64,000 bases of DNA from Cyanobium sp. ATX 6A2 (GCF_024346355.1 NZ_JAGQCU010000003.1:175871-239870); one strand, 5' to 3'; numbered from the stretch's first letter, positions 50,167 through 58,511 are shown. A program made the numbers and translations. The notes: a model not told the origin generated them from the letters alone.

Positions 50167-50940
50167 GTGAGCGCAGCCCTCACCGTCTCTGACAGCAAGC
50201 GCGCCTTCCACCGCGCCTTCCCCCACGTGATCGCGCCGATCTACAGGCGGATGGTGGATGAACTGCTGGTGGAGCTGCATCTGCTCAGCCGCCAGCGGGG
50301 ATTCCAGAGCGATGCCCTGTTTGCCTGCGGCCTGAACCAGGTGTTCGACAGCTTCTCCCGCGGCTACCGCCCCGCGGAACACCGCGATCCCCTGCTCGAC
50401 GCCCTCTGCAGCGCCTCCGGTTTCGACGCCGCTGAGCTCCGTGAGCAGCGCGACACCGCCATGGCGGCCATGGGTCACCACAGCGTGGAGGAGGTGAGCG
50501 AGTGGATCGCCGCCCAGGGCCAGGGTGCCCCGGAGCCCGTGGCCACAGCCCTGGCCAATGTGCGCCGTCCAGACTTCCACTACTCCCGGCTGGTGGCCGT
50601 GGGCCTGCTCAGCCTGCTGGAGAAGGCCCAGGGGGCCGACAGCAGGGATCCGGCCGCGCTGCGCCAGTCGGCCCACGAACTGGGCGAGGCCATGGGCCTG
50701 CTGCGCGAGCGCGTGGACAAGGACCTCAACCTCTACGTGAGCAATCTGGAGAAACTGGCCCAGGCCGTGGAGATGATGGAGGAAACCGTGGCAGCCGAGC
50801 GTCGCAAGCGCGAACGCCAGCAGGCCGAGGTCACGGCTCCTGATCCGGCAACTCCGGAAACGGCTCCTCAGACGGAGCCGGAACCACCGGCTGGATCGGC
50901 AGCAGCTCCCCCAGCTGCAGACGCCCCAGCAGCCGACTGA
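50167..50940 (+). CDS. thf1: Thylakoid formation protein Thf1/Psb29
   Basis: The 257-residue protein matches Psb29/Thf1 (DSKRAFHRAFPHVIAPIYRRMVDELLVELHLL and QRGFQSDALFACGLNQVFDSF), which is needed for photosystem II biogenesis and for accumulation of FtsH complexes. A long C-terminal coiled coil (DKDLNLYVSNLEKLAQAVEMMEETVAAERRKRER) ends in an Ala/Pro-rich acidic tail. The GTG start at 50167 begins the family opening. The tail region shares about 110 bp with the convergent 505-residue gene. Location between clpP and ftsH fits its functional link to proteolysis. Confidence 0.93.
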   Translation: MSAALTVSDSKRAFHRAFPHVIAPIYRRMVDELLVELHLLSRQRGFQSDALFACGLNQVFDSFSRGYRPAEHRDPLLDALCSASGFDAAELREQRDTAMAAMGHHSVEEVSEWIAAQGQGAPEPVATALANVRRPDFHYSRLVAVGLLSLLEKAQGADSRDPAALRQSAHELGEAMGLLRERVDKDLNLYVSNLEKLAQAVEMMEETVAAERRKRERQQAEVTAPDPATPETAPQTEPEPPAGSAAAPPAADAPAAD

Positions 50941-52348
50941 TGGTGCCGCCGGCCGGGTCCGCCTCGGCCACCAGCAGCAGCTGACCGGCCTGGAGCAGCG
51001 GCAGGGGGAACTGGCCGGGCAACAGATTGAGGGCGGCGAGATCGCGGGGCCTGGCCTGCAGGCTCAGGAGCGGCTGCTCGGCCGTTGGCCTCAGGATGAT
51101 GTCCTCCGCTTCGGGGGGTGCATCCGCTTCGGGGCCTGCATCCGGTTCCGGGCCAAGGAACAGCAGCAGCTGCAGGGGTTGGCCGGGGGCGCTGTACCAG
51201 CGCCAGCCGCCCACCTCCCGGGCCTGCTCATCGCGCCAGGTGATCGACACCAGCTCCCCGGAGCCGGCCATCACGGAGTCGTCCATCAGGCCCCGGGCGC
51301 GCAGACGCTCGCTCAGGGCATCGAGGATCGCGATCCAGGCAGCCGGGTCGGCCTTCACCGGCAGGACCAGCTCCAGGCCGGCCTGGAAGGGGCCGGCGAG
51401 CAGGGGCCGCAGGCGCAGCTCGAAGGGCGTGCCCTGCAGCAGCGCCAGCTCGGCATCGCCGAGGCCATACACCGAGCTGGTCGCCTCGCGCACCTCCTCA
51501 CGGCTGAGCAGGCCCGCCAGCAACGGATCGAGGGAGCGACCACTCAGGCGCAACAGCAGCCCCTCGCCGATGGGTTCCGGCAGCTCGACGGCGGCGGCGG
51601 GCGGCAGTGCGTCGGCGGGTGGTGCGTCGGCTGGCGGTGCGCCGGCTGGCTGTGAATCGGCAGGTGAGGAATCAGGGGGCGGCTCGGCCGCTGAAACGGC
51701 GCTGCGTGCAGAGCGGGCGGACCCGGCCTCGCCGCTCACCAGCAGCGCCCCAGGCACCAGCTCCAGGGCCAGACAGCCCTCCTGCAGGGCCTGCAGCAGG
51801 GGAGCGATGGGGCCGGCCATCGCCTCCAACCCCTGGCTGCTCCAGTAGGCGCCGGGCTCCCGCTCGAGCATCTCCAGGCAGCGCTGCTGCAGGCCCTGCT
51901 GGCGGCGGCTGGACTGCACCAGCTGGTCCTGCAGGAAGCGCTGGGCCAGGGGCCCGGAGGACACCACCAGCAGACCGTCGATCTGCAGGCTGTGGGGAGG
52001 GGCGGGCTGGGCGCCGACGCGGATCTGGCGCGGCAGGGGCATCACCAGGTAGGCACCGCCCGCCTGGTCATGGCTCCAGAACTGCCACCAGAGCTGGCGC
52101 TGCTGCCGCCACAGCTGCTGGGCGGTGGTGGCATCGAGGCGCTGTTGCCAGAGGGGAGGCGGCTGCCGCTCCGGGGCGGCGGGGAAGCTCTGCAGCAGGC
52201 CGGCGTGGGGCAGCAGCAGCCCGAGGCCCTCGGCCCGGGGGCGCGGCATGCGCAGCAGCACCGCCGTCGGGGCGGCCAGCAGCAGCACCGTGACCAACAC
52301 CGTGACCCGCAGGGATGGCAGGCGCAGGCGGGCGAGGGGCCACGTCAT
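50831..52348 (-). CDS. Membrane-anchored conserved hypothetical protein
   Basis: The 505-residue product has one N-terminal membrane helix (VTVLVTVLLLAAPTAVLL) and a large exported region. It contains no recognised catalytic motif. A Pro/Ala/Asp low-complexity stretch (around residues 225-250, from 15-bp DNA repeats) splits it into two predicted mixed domains. The ATG at 52348 overlaps the stop of the preceding 92-codon gene. Its 3' end overlaps thf1 by 110 bp on the opposite strand. It is the last gene of the petN-led operon, and no function is proposed. Confidence 0.72.
   Translation of the reverse strand: MTWPLARLRLPSLRVTVLVTVLLLAAPTAVLLRMPRPRAEGLGLLLPHAGLLQSFPAAPERQPPPLWQQRLDATTAQQLWRQQRQLWWQFWSHDQAGGAYLVMPLPRQIRVGAQPAPPHSLQIDGLLVVSSGPLAQRFLQDQLVQSSRRQQGLQQRCLEMLEREPGAYWSSQGLEAMAGPIAPLLQALQEGCLALELVPGALLVSGEAGSARSARSAVSAAEPPPDSSPADSQPAGAPPADAPPADALPPAAAVELPEPIGEGLLLRLSGRSLDPLLAGLLSREEVREATSSVYGLGDAELALLQGTPFELRLRPLLAGPFQAGLELVLPVKADPAAWIAILDALSERLRARGLMDDSVMAGSGELVSITWRDEQAREVGGWRWYSAPGQPLQLLLFLGPEPDAGPEADAPPEAEDIILRPTAEQPLLSLQARPRDLAALNLLPGQFPLPLLQAGQLLLVAEADPAGGTISRLLGRLQLGELLPIQPVVPAPSEEPFPELPDQEP
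51603..51677. repeat. Imperfect 15-bp tandem repeats
   Basis: Five diverged 15-bp units, starting GGCAGTGCGTCGGCG and GGTGGTGCGTCGGCT, follow one another from 51603 to 51677 inside the 505-codon gene. They encode Ala-Pro-Pro-Ala-Asp repeats on the minus strand, and all changes keep the frame. Confidence 0.8.
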
Positions 52349-52623
52349 GGCAGGCAGCCGCAGAGGGTGGTGCGCTGACGCGCCGGACCGTCCAGGCTGG
52401 CGGCCATGGGCGTGCAGGTGGAGGCCAGGCCGCTGGCGTGGATCTGCAGCACCGAGCCCAGCCCCGCGGCCCGCAGGCACTCCAACACCGCCTCAAGGAC
52501 GATGCCGTCCTGCTCGGCGAAGAACACCAGCCCCTGGGGGGAGAAGGCGTGCAGATGGATGCCGGGGGCGGCCTGGCGCCAGGCCCAGGGGGCCAGGGTG
52601 GGCGCCACGGTTGAGGCGATCAC
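52345..52623 (-). CDS. Conserved hypothetical protein (92 residues)
   Basis: The protein is not recognised. It has an Ala-rich start, a short domain with LHAFSPQGLVFFAEQDGIVLEAVLECLRAAGLG and a C-terminus containing CTPMAAS and CGCLP cysteines, which could be redox- or metal-active. The GTG start overlaps the stop of the 85-codon gene upstream (GTGA) and its own stop overlaps the next start (ATGA), so it is firmly embedded in an operon. Both junctions support it being a real gene despite its size. Confidence 0.65.
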   Translation of the reverse strand: MIASTVAPTLAPWAWRQAAPGIHLHAFSPQGLVFFAEQDGIVLEAVLECLRAAGLGSVLQIHASGLASTCTPMAASLDGPARQRTTLCGCLP

Positions 52624-52877
52624 GGGCGACGGCCGAAGGCCGCGGGAGAGCGGGGGGGCGTTGAGCCGGCGCTTGAAGACGTGCCCGCTGACTTGCGGGA
52701 GCCCCTGGTGGACTTGCCCGCGGCGCTCTCGTCGGCTCGGCGGCGGCGGCGGTCACGCCACTCCACCACAGAGAGGTAGATCACACCGGCGCTCACAAAC
52801 ACGAGCAGGGCCGAGGCGATCCAGGCGAGCAGCTGGGAGCTGGTAATGGCCAACCCGGTGGCGGGGAGTTCGGTCAA
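52620..52877 (-). CDS. Small single-pass membrane protein
   Basis: The 85-residue product has one clear transmembrane helix (LLAWIASALLVFVSAGVIYLS), then the basic patch VVEWRDRRRRR and a Ser/Lys-rich disordered tail. This is the layout of many small thylakoid proteins. The in-frame start is TTG at 52877, 22 bp after the petN stop, with no better start visible. It is therefore a candidate for cotranslation with petN. Function is unknown. Confidence 0.6.
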   Translation of the reverse strand: MTELPATGLAITSSQLLAWIASALLVFVSAGVIYLSVVEWRDRRRRRADESAAGKSTRGSRKSAGTSSSAGSTPPRSPAAFGRRP

Positions 52878-52899
52878 GGAGAGAACGGCCCCGGATGGG

Positions 52900-53001
52900 T
52901 CAGAAGTTGACGGTGCCGTCGCCGTGGCGACCCCACACCACCATGGCGATCGAGAAGCTGAACAGAGCGGCGAGGGAGGCCCAGCCCAGGGAGATCAGCA
53001 T
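52900..53001 (-). CDS. petN: Cytochrome b6-f complex subunit 8 (PetN)
   Basis: A 33-codon reading frame from ATG 53001 encodes a single transmembrane peptide starting [20 protein letters not shown] and ending in [13 protein letters not shown]. This matches PetN (MDIxxLGWVSLL-type opening, SxxMVVWGRxG), the smallest essential subunit of the cytochrome b6-f complex. It is too short for default gene callers and is easily missed. It is divergent from clpS with 65 bp between starts, an arrangement also seen in related cyanobacteria. Three small or uncharacterised genes follow on the same strand. Confidence 0.93.
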   Translation of the reverse strand: MLISLGWASLAALFSFSIAMVVWGRHGDGTVNF

Positions 53002-53066
53002 GTGCGGTGGTCGTGGCGATGGGGGCAGTGTACCTAGGGTCGGGGAGCGACGGACGCTGCATTTCC

Positions 53067-53381
53067 ATGCCCGCCACCCTCCCTTCAGCCAGCGCCTCAG
53101 CCAGCCCCACCGCCGTGCGGGAGCGGCAACGCACCCGCCAGAGCTATCCCCATTTCAGGGTGGTGGTGCTCAACGACGACGTGAACACCTTCCAGCACGT
53201 GGTGGCGTGCCTGGTGCGGTTCATTCCGGGGATGCAGCCCGAGCGCGCCTGGGAGCTGGCCCACCGCATCGACGGCGAGGGGTCGGCGGTGGTGTGGTGC
53301 GGGCCGCAGGAGCAGGCGGAGCTCTACCACCAGCAGCTGGGGGCCGAAGGGCTCACCATGGCCCCCCTGGAGCCCGACTGA
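53067..53381 (+). CDS. clpS: ATP-dependent Clp protease adaptor ClpS
   Basis: The 104-residue adaptor delivers N-end-rule substrates to ClpAP/ClpCP. Its core is [30 protein letters not shown], with the binding asparagine and aspartates in place. A short Ser/Ala-rich N-terminus precedes it. ATG 53067 was chosen because upstream in-frame codons overlap the petN promoter region. The TGA stop overlaps the ATG of the DUF2103 gene by one base, so translation is coupled. Confidence 0.93.
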   Translation: MPATLPSASASASPTAVRERQRTRQSYPHFRVVVLNDDVNTFQHVVACLVRFIPGMQPERAWELAHRIDGEGSAVVWCGPQEQAELYHQQLGAEGLTMAPLEPD

Positions 53382-53659
53382 TGGGACGGGTGGTGGTGAC
53401 CCACAGCACCTATCTGGAGGGACTGATTCCGCTGCTGAAACGCCTGGCGGCCCAACCCGGCGTCAGCACCGTGACCCCAGCGGTGATCAGTCGGGTGCGT
53501 GGTCGGGTCCCGGGGCTGAAGCTGCGGGTGTCGACCCCGATCACCGGCGGCCACAAGCTGGTGGCCCGCCGGGGCGGCAGCGCCCAGGAGGTGTTCGTGG
53601 TTACGGAGTGGAGTCGGGATCGGCTGGAGCAGGAGCTGGAACATCTGCTGGCCCGGTGA
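53381..53659 (+). CDS. DUF2103 family protein
   Basis: The 92-residue protein has the DUF2103 pattern RVVVTHSTYLEGLIPLLKRLA, followed by RVPGLKLRVSTPITGGHKLVARRGGSAQEVFV. The conserved His and Lys residues suggest a small binding or metal-associated domain, but the role is unknown. It begins at the clpS stop codon, so it belongs to the clpS operon. The last 59 bp overlap the 3' end of the convergent unknown gene. Confidence 0.82.
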   Translation: MGRVVVTHSTYLEGLIPLLKRLAAQPGVSTVTPAVISRVRGRVPGLKLRVSTPITGGHKLVARRGGSAQEVFVVTEWSRDRLEQELEHLLAR

Positions 53660-54128
53660 GCGACACACGGGCCCAGGCGCCGCCCTCACGGAACCAGGGC
53701 TGCTCGCAAAGGTTCAGCTGCTGGGGTTCCAGCAGCCAGTGCCTGCTGATGTAGCTGGCGTAGTCCTCGAGGTTGGTCTGGGGAGCCTGCCAGTGCACCA
53801 CCGCGAGTTCGTTGATGCGGGTGATGGGCTGGTGGGGCTGCTCGTTCTCCTCGCTGGGCAGGCAGGTGGTTTCGCGCAGCACGAAGGTGCGGAAGCGCTC
53901 CACGAAGGGTGAGCTGTCGAGATCCTGGGGATGGCCCTCGAGTGGAACTTTCAGAAAGTAGAGCTGGCGGGCACGCGGAAACAGCGCCGATGGAGCCCGC
54001 TCGAGGAGATGGTTGAGTGCCAGCCGCAGCGGGGAGGGCAGTTGCTGCTCGAGGTCAGCGGGAACCGGCTGATCCGCAAGGACCACGGCCCGGCTGGAGC
54101 CGATGACTGGGATGGGGGGTTCCAGCAA
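53601..54128 (-). CDS. Conserved hypothetical protein (175 residues)
   Basis: The protein is not recognised. It appears globular, with an early strand-rich region (IPVIGSSRAVVLAD) and a later part with TRINELAVVHWQAPQTNLEDYASYISRHWLLEP. No signal or membrane segment is seen, and the C-terminus is Ala/Pro-rich. Cyanobacterial proteins of this size with similar layout exist but I cannot name the family with confidence. It starts at ATG 54128, downstream of purK on the same strand across about 217 bp, and is convergent with DUF2103. Confidence 0.62.
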   Translation of the reverse strand: MLEPPIPVIGSSRAVVLADQPVPADLEQQLPSPLRLALNHLLERAPSALFPRARQLYFLKVPLEGHPQDLDSSPFVERFRTFVLRETTCLPSEENEQPHQPITRINELAVVHWQAPQTNLEDYASYISRHWLLEPQQLNLCEQPWFREGGAWARVSLTGPADVPAPAPADPDSTP

Positions 54129-54345
54129 GGGCCTGCGCTGTGGTGTGACTGAAAAGGGGTGGACCGCTGTGCCGTTTTGCCCCAGTGTTCGACCTGGTGG
54201 AACCAGAAGGGGGTCAGGGACGGGGCGCCGTTTCCGACAGCGAGGCCGGTATACGTTGCTTGCCGCTGAAGACCCCCACGTCGAAGAAGGAGTCAGATCA
54301 GAAAACTGTAGAAGGCAGTCACCAACACAGCAGTCCGTATGAATC
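54129..54345. other. Intergenic region between purK and the 175-codon gene
   Basis: This 217-bp stretch contains no convincing reading frame. It must hold the promoter of the downstream minus-strand gene and possibly the purK terminator. No clear hairpin, riboswitch or repeat is visible to me. Confidence 0.6.
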
Positions 54346-55665
54346 CTAGAGGGAAGGGAGGGGCCACAGGGCCCTCACCGCCTGAAGCCGAGCTCTGGCC
54401 TGCTGCTCCAGCGCCGCCGGGCCGGGGCCCTCGAGCAGCAGGGTGATGTGGCCGAGCTTGCGGCCCGGCCGGGCGCCTCGCTTGCCATACCAGTGCAGGG
54501 CGGCCCCGGGCAGCGCGGCGAGGGCCTCGCGCTCGGCCCGGTAGGCGTCGTCGCTGTGGGCGTCAGCTTGGCGGTGCTCGAAGCCCAGCAGGTTCACCAT
54601 CAGGGCGCCGGGCACCTTGAACTCCACCGGGCCCATGGGCAGGCCGGCCACGATCCGCGCCTGCTGGGCGAACTGGCTGGTGTGGGCCGCTTCGATCGTG
54701 ACGTGGCCGGAATTGTGGGTGCGCGGGGCGATTTCGTTCACCTGCAGGCCGCAGGGGCCAGAGAAGAACTCGATCGAGAGCACGCCCACGTAGTCGAGGG
54801 CGGTGAGCAGGGAGGTGGCGATGTTGCGGGCATAGGCCTGCACGGCATGGGACACCGGAGCCGGGGCCAGCACCCAGTCGCACACCCGCTGGTGCTGGTG
54901 GGTGCGCACCAGGGGATAACAGAGCACCCGGCCGTCGCGGTCGCGGCACACCAGCTGGGAGAGCTCCTGGTCGAACTCCACCACGGTTTCCACGATCCAC
55001 TGCTCGGGATCCACCCGCTCCAGCAGGGCGTCGAGGTCCCCGCGGTCGCGCAACAGGGCCGTGCCTTTGCCGTCGTAGCCGCCGGACACGGCCTTGGCCA
55101 TCAGCGGGAACTGCCAGCCGGGCCGCAGCCCAGGGAGAGTGTTGGTGGCAGCCGGGGGGGCCGCCGCACTGGCGGCTGGGCTGCCTTGGGCGTGGGCCAG
55201 ATCGCCCACACGGCGGTGGTGATCGTCACCCTCCCCGGGCAGCAGCAGCTCGCTCAGGGGAAGCCAGGGGGGGGAGGGCAGATTGAGGCGTCGCAGCAGC
55301 TCCCGCTGGCTGCGCTTGCACACCAGCGGCTCGAGCGCCGTGAGGCTGGGCACGAAGCTCACCCCGTCGACCGCCAGCGACGCCAGGCCCGCCAGGTCGA
55401 CCCATTCGTTTTCGAAGGTGATGGCGCTGCAGCGCTGGGCCAGCCGCCGGGTGCCCTCCACATCGCGCACCGCGGCGCGGATCACGTCGGTGGCCAGGCG
55501 GGTGGCGGGGTCGTCGGGGTCGGGGGTCTGCACCAGCAGGGGCAGCGCCAGCTCCCGGGCCGCCGCCGCCAGCATCCAGGCCAGCTGGCCGCCACCCACC
55601 ACCCCGATCGGGGGGCGGCGCTCAGCGGCGCTGACATGGGGGGTGGCAGGCCGGGGCTGAACCAT
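54346..55665 (-). CDS. purK: 5-(carboxyamino)imidazole ribonucleotide synthase
   Basis: The 439-residue ATP-grasp enzyme carboxylates AIR to N5-CAIR in purine synthesis. It shows PPIGVVGGGQLAWMLAAAARELA at the start, SGGYDGKGTALLRD with the ATP lysine, and the C-terminal NEIAPRTHNSGHVTIEA signature. An Ala/Pro/His-rich insertion of about 40 residues (about 145-185) sits between the first domain and the ATP-grasp core and is not a normal part of PurK. Its partner purE is not in this window. Start ATG 55665. Confidence 0.95.
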   Translation of the reverse strand: MVQPRPATPHVSAAERRPPIGVVGGGQLAWMLAAAARELALPLLVQTPDPDDPATRLATDVIRAAVRDVEGTRRLAQRCSAITFENEWVDLAGLASLAVDGVSFVPSLTALEPLVCKRSQRELLRRLNLPSPPWLPLSELLLPGEGDDHHRRVGDLAHAQGSPAASAAAPPAATNTLPGLRPGWQFPLMAKAVSGGYDGKGTALLRDRGDLDALLERVDPEQWIVETVVEFDQELSQLVCRDRDGRVLCYPLVRTHQHQRVCDWVLAPAPVSHAVQAYARNIATSLLTALDYVGVLSIEFFSGPCGLQVNEIAPRTHNSGHVTIEAAHTSQFAQQARIVAGLPMGPVEFKVPGALMVNLLGFEHRQADAHSDDAYRAEREALAALPGAALHWYGKRGARPGRKLGHITLLLEGPGPAALEQQARARLQAVRALWPLPSL

Positions 55666-55712
55666 CCAACGAGGCTAAAGGCAGGCCGTCGCCGGGCCAG
55701 CGATGGGAGGGC

Positions 55713-56597
55713 TCAGGTGAGCCCACGATCACCGGCGAAGGCGTAGCGCACCAGGCTGAGCAGCAGCACGGCCATGAACAGGGCCAGGCCCACGGTGCAG
55801 GCGTAGCTGATCTCCAGTTCGGTGAAGGCCTGGTCGTACACGTAGTACACGATCGTGCGGGTGGCGTCGGCCGGGCCGCCCTGGGTCATCAGGAAGACTT
55901 CCTCGAACACCTTGGTGGCGGCAATGGCGGAGATCACCGCCACCAGGGTGAGGTAGGGCCGCAACAGGGGCAGGGTGATGTCGAGGTGCTTGCGCCAGCC
56001 CTCGCTGCCATCGAGGGCGGCGGCTTCGTAGAGCTCCGGGGCGATGCCCTGCAGCCCGGCCAGGAAGATCACCATGTAGTAGCCCAGGCCCTTCCACAGG
56101 GTCACGAGCATCACCGAAGGGAGGGCCAGCAGCGGCGAGGTGAGGAAGCCGATGGGGCTGAAGCGGTCCCCCAGCAGGGCCACAAGCCAGCCGTTGATCA
56201 GGCCGTTCTCGGCATAGATCCAGCGGAAGGCGATGGCCGCCACCACGATCGACACCAGCACCGGGGTGTAGAAGGCGCCGCGGAACCAGTGGATCCCCGG
56301 CAGGGAACGGTTCACCAGCACCGCCAGGGCCAGGGCGCCGAGCACGATCGGCGGCACCACCCCCACCAAATAGAGAAAGGTGGTGGCGCTCACCCGGGCG
56401 AACATCGGATCGGCGAGCAGGCGCCGGTAGTTGGCCAGGCCCACGAACTGCAGCGGCTCGCTCACATCCAGCCCGGCCTGGCTGAAGCTCATCACCAGGG
56501 CCATGGCCGCCGGAATCAGCACCGACAGGCCGATCAGCAGCACGGCCGGCGCCAGGAAGCCCCAGGCCGTGGCGGTGCGTGGCGAAGAAGTGGACAT
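55713..56597 (-). CDS. Sugar-type ABC transporter permease (MalF/UgpA family)
   Basis: The 294-residue permease has six membrane helices and the CUT1 family EAA loop (ELYEAAALDGSEGWRKHLDITLPLL). It should pair with a second permease, an ATPase and a binding protein that are not in this window. In marine Synechococcus and Prochlorococcus, related single-permease genes belong to glucosylglycerol or sucrose-type osmolyte transporters, so that is a possible role. ATG 56597 fits the usual short cytoplasmic N-terminus. It is divergent from recQ across 53 bp. Confidence 0.88.
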   Translation of the reverse strand: MSTSSPRTATAWGFLAPAVLLIGLSVLIPAAMALVMSFSQAGLDVSEPLQFVGLANYRRLLADPMFARVSATTFLYLVGVVPPIVLGALALAVLVNRSLPGIHWFRGAFYTPVLVSIVVAAIAFRWIYAENGLINGWLVALLGDRFSPIGFLTSPLLALPSVMLVTLWKGLGYYMVIFLAGLQGIAPELYEAAALDGSEGWRKHLDITLPLLRPYLTLVAVISAIAATKVFEEVFLMTQGGPADATRTIVYYVYDQAFTELEISYACTVGLALFMAVLLLSLVRYAFAGDRGLT

Positions 56598-56650
56598 CAC
56601 GGGGTGCCTGACGGGTGCATTGTGGGAGATCCCCGCCGGCCCGCCGCCTC

Positions 56651-58489
56651 GTGAGCGATCCACTGGAGGTGCTGCAGCGGGTGTGGGGCTACCCGGCCTT
56701 CCGCGGCCCCCAGGAGGCGATCGTGCGCCACGTGATCGGCGGCGGCTCGGGGCTGGTGCTGATGCCCACCGGCGGCGGCAAATCCCTCTGCTATCAGGTG
56801 CCGGCCCTCTGCCGGCCGGGGCTGGCGGTGGTGATCTCGCCGCTGATCGCCCTGATGGACGACCAGGTGGAGGCCCTGCTGCAGGTGGGGGTGCGGGCCG
56901 CCGCGCTGCACTCGGGCCTGGAGGCCGGGCGCGCCGCGGAGCTCTGGCGCCAGCTGGGCCGCGGTGCGCTCGACCTGCTCTACGTATCGCCGGAGCGGCT
57001 GCTGGGGGGGGATCTGCTGGAGCGGCTGGGGGAGCGGACCCTGGCCCTGTTCGCGATCGATGAGGCCCACTGCGTGTCCCAGTGGGGGCATGACTTCCGC
57101 CCCGAATACATCCAGCTGGGCGCGCTGGCAGAGCGCTTTCCGGCGGTGCCGCGCCTGGCCCTCACCGCCACCGCCGACCCGCGCACCCGCGCCGAGATCG
57201 TCGAACGGCTGCGCCTGCAGCAGGGGCAGGTGTTCCTGGCCAGCTTCGATCGGCCCAACATCCGCTACCTGCTGCGGGCCAAGGCGCAGTCGGGCCGGCA
57301 GCTGCTGGAGTTTCTGGGCGAGCACCGCGGTGAGGCGGGCATCGTGTACGCCCGCTCCCGCAGTCGGGTGGACAGGCTGGCGGCCGAGCTGCGGGCGGCC
57401 GGCTACGACGCCGTGGCGTATCACGCCGGCCTGAGCGGCGAGCAGCGCAGTGCAGCCCTGCAGCGCTTCCGCAGCGGCAGCGCCGTGGTGGTGGTGGCCA
57501 CGATCGCCTTCGGTATGGGCATCGACAAACCCGACGTGCGCTTCGTGGCCCACGTGGATCTGCCCAAGAGCCTGGAGGCCTACTACCAGGAAACGGGCCG
57601 GGCCGGTCGCGACGGCCTGCCGGCGGTGGCCTGGATGGTGCACGGGCCGGGGGATGTGCCCCAGCTGCGCCGCTTCATCGATGAGTCGGGTGCCGGTGCG
57701 GAACAGAAGCGCATCGAACACGGGAAGCTCGAGGCCCTGATCGCCTTCAGCGAGGCGGTGGGTTGCCGCCGCCAGGTGCTGCTGCGGCATTTCGGCGAAG
57801 CGCTGGCCGAACCCTGCGGCAACTGCGACGGCTGCCTGGAACCCAAGGCCTTGGTGGATGTGAGCGTGGCGGCCCAGAAGCTGCTGTCGGCGGTGTTTCG
57901 CACCGGCCAGCGTTTCGGTGCCTCCCACGTGGTGGACGTGCTGCTGGGGGGCAGCGGCGAGAAGATCCGCCAACTGGGCCACGACCAGCTCAGCGTGCAC
58001 GGCATCGGTCGCGACCTGGACCGCAGCCAGTGGCGCACGCTGGTGCGTCAGCTCACCGGCCTGGGGTATCTGCAGCCGGTGCCGGATGGCCGGGGCGGGC
58101 TGCAGTTCGGGCCCGACGCACTGGTACGGCCCCTGCTGCGGGGGGAGAGCCGCCTCGAGCTACCCCAGCCGCCGCCCCAGAAGGAGCGACGCCGCGCTGG
58201 AAGGGGTGGAGCCACCGGCGCCGCGGGCCGGCGGGAGGGCGGCGGCGAAGTGGGGAGTGTGGACGAGGGTGTGGTGGCGGCCCTGAAGAGCTGGCGGCGG
58301 GAGCAGGCCCAGCAGCAGGGGGTGCCGCCCTATGTGGTGTTCCACGACCGCACCTTGCTGGAGCTCGCCGAGCGCCGGCCGGCGGATCTGGACGAGCTGG
58401 CCACGGTGAGCGGCATCGGCAGCGCCAAGCTGGAGCGCTACGGCAAAGCCCTTCTGGAGGTGCTGGCGGCTGAGCAGGGCGGGCCATAG
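56651..58489 (+). CDS. recQ: ATP-dependent DNA helicase RecQ
   Basis: The 612-residue superfamily 2 helicase has Walker A MPTGGGKS (about 38-45), the DEAH box in IDEAHCVSQWGHDFRP, motif VI QETGRAGRDG, the RecQ zinc-binding cysteines (in VGCRRQ, then CGNCDGC) and a C-terminal HRDC-like domain ending ELATVSGIGSAKLERYGKALLEVL. GTG 56651 gives the usual opening. The final residues after LLEVL (AAEQGGP) appear to come from the adjoining cyn island, because the copy of this 3' end at 62557 reads to a different stop. Confidence 0.96.
   Translation: MSDPLEVLQRVWGYPAFRGPQEAIVRHVIGGGSGLVLMPTGGGKSLCYQVPALCRPGLAVVISPLIALMDDQVEALLQVGVRAAALHSGLEAGRAAELWRQLGRGALDLLYVSPERLLGGDLLERLGERTLALFAIDEAHCVSQWGHDFRPEYIQLGALAERFPAVPRLALTATADPRTRAEIVERLRLQQGQVFLASFDRPNIRYLLRAKAQSGRQLLEFLGEHRGEAGIVYARSRSRVDRLAAELRAAGYDAVAYHAGLSGEQRSAALQRFRSGSAVVVVATIAFGMGIDKPDVRFVAHVDLPKSLEAYYQETGRAGRDGLPAVAWMVHGPGDVPQLRRFIDESGAGAEQKRIEHGKLEALIAFSEAVGCRRQVLLRHFGEALAEPCGNCDGCLEPKALVDVSVAAQKLLSAVFRTGQRFGASHVVDVLLGGSGEKIRQLGHDQLSVHGIGRDLDRSQWRTLVRQLTGLGYLQPVPDGRGGLQFGPDALVRPLLRGESRLELPQPPPQKERRRAGRGGATGAAGRREGGGEVGSVDEGVVAALKSWRREQAQQQGVPPYVVFHDRTLLELAERRPADLDELATVSGIGSAKLERYGKALLEVLAAEQGGP
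58438..58465 (+). repeat. 28-bp direct repeat, copy 1 (recQ 3' end)
   Basis: This is the last part of the recQ HRDC region, identical over 28 bp to 62557-62584 and in the same orientation. The two copies flank the cynS-cynD-cynB-cynA cluster. Sequence after copy 1 gives recQ seven further codons before a stop. Confidence 0.95.
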
Positions 58490-58511
58490 AGGCAGGCCGC
58501 AAGCACGGCGT

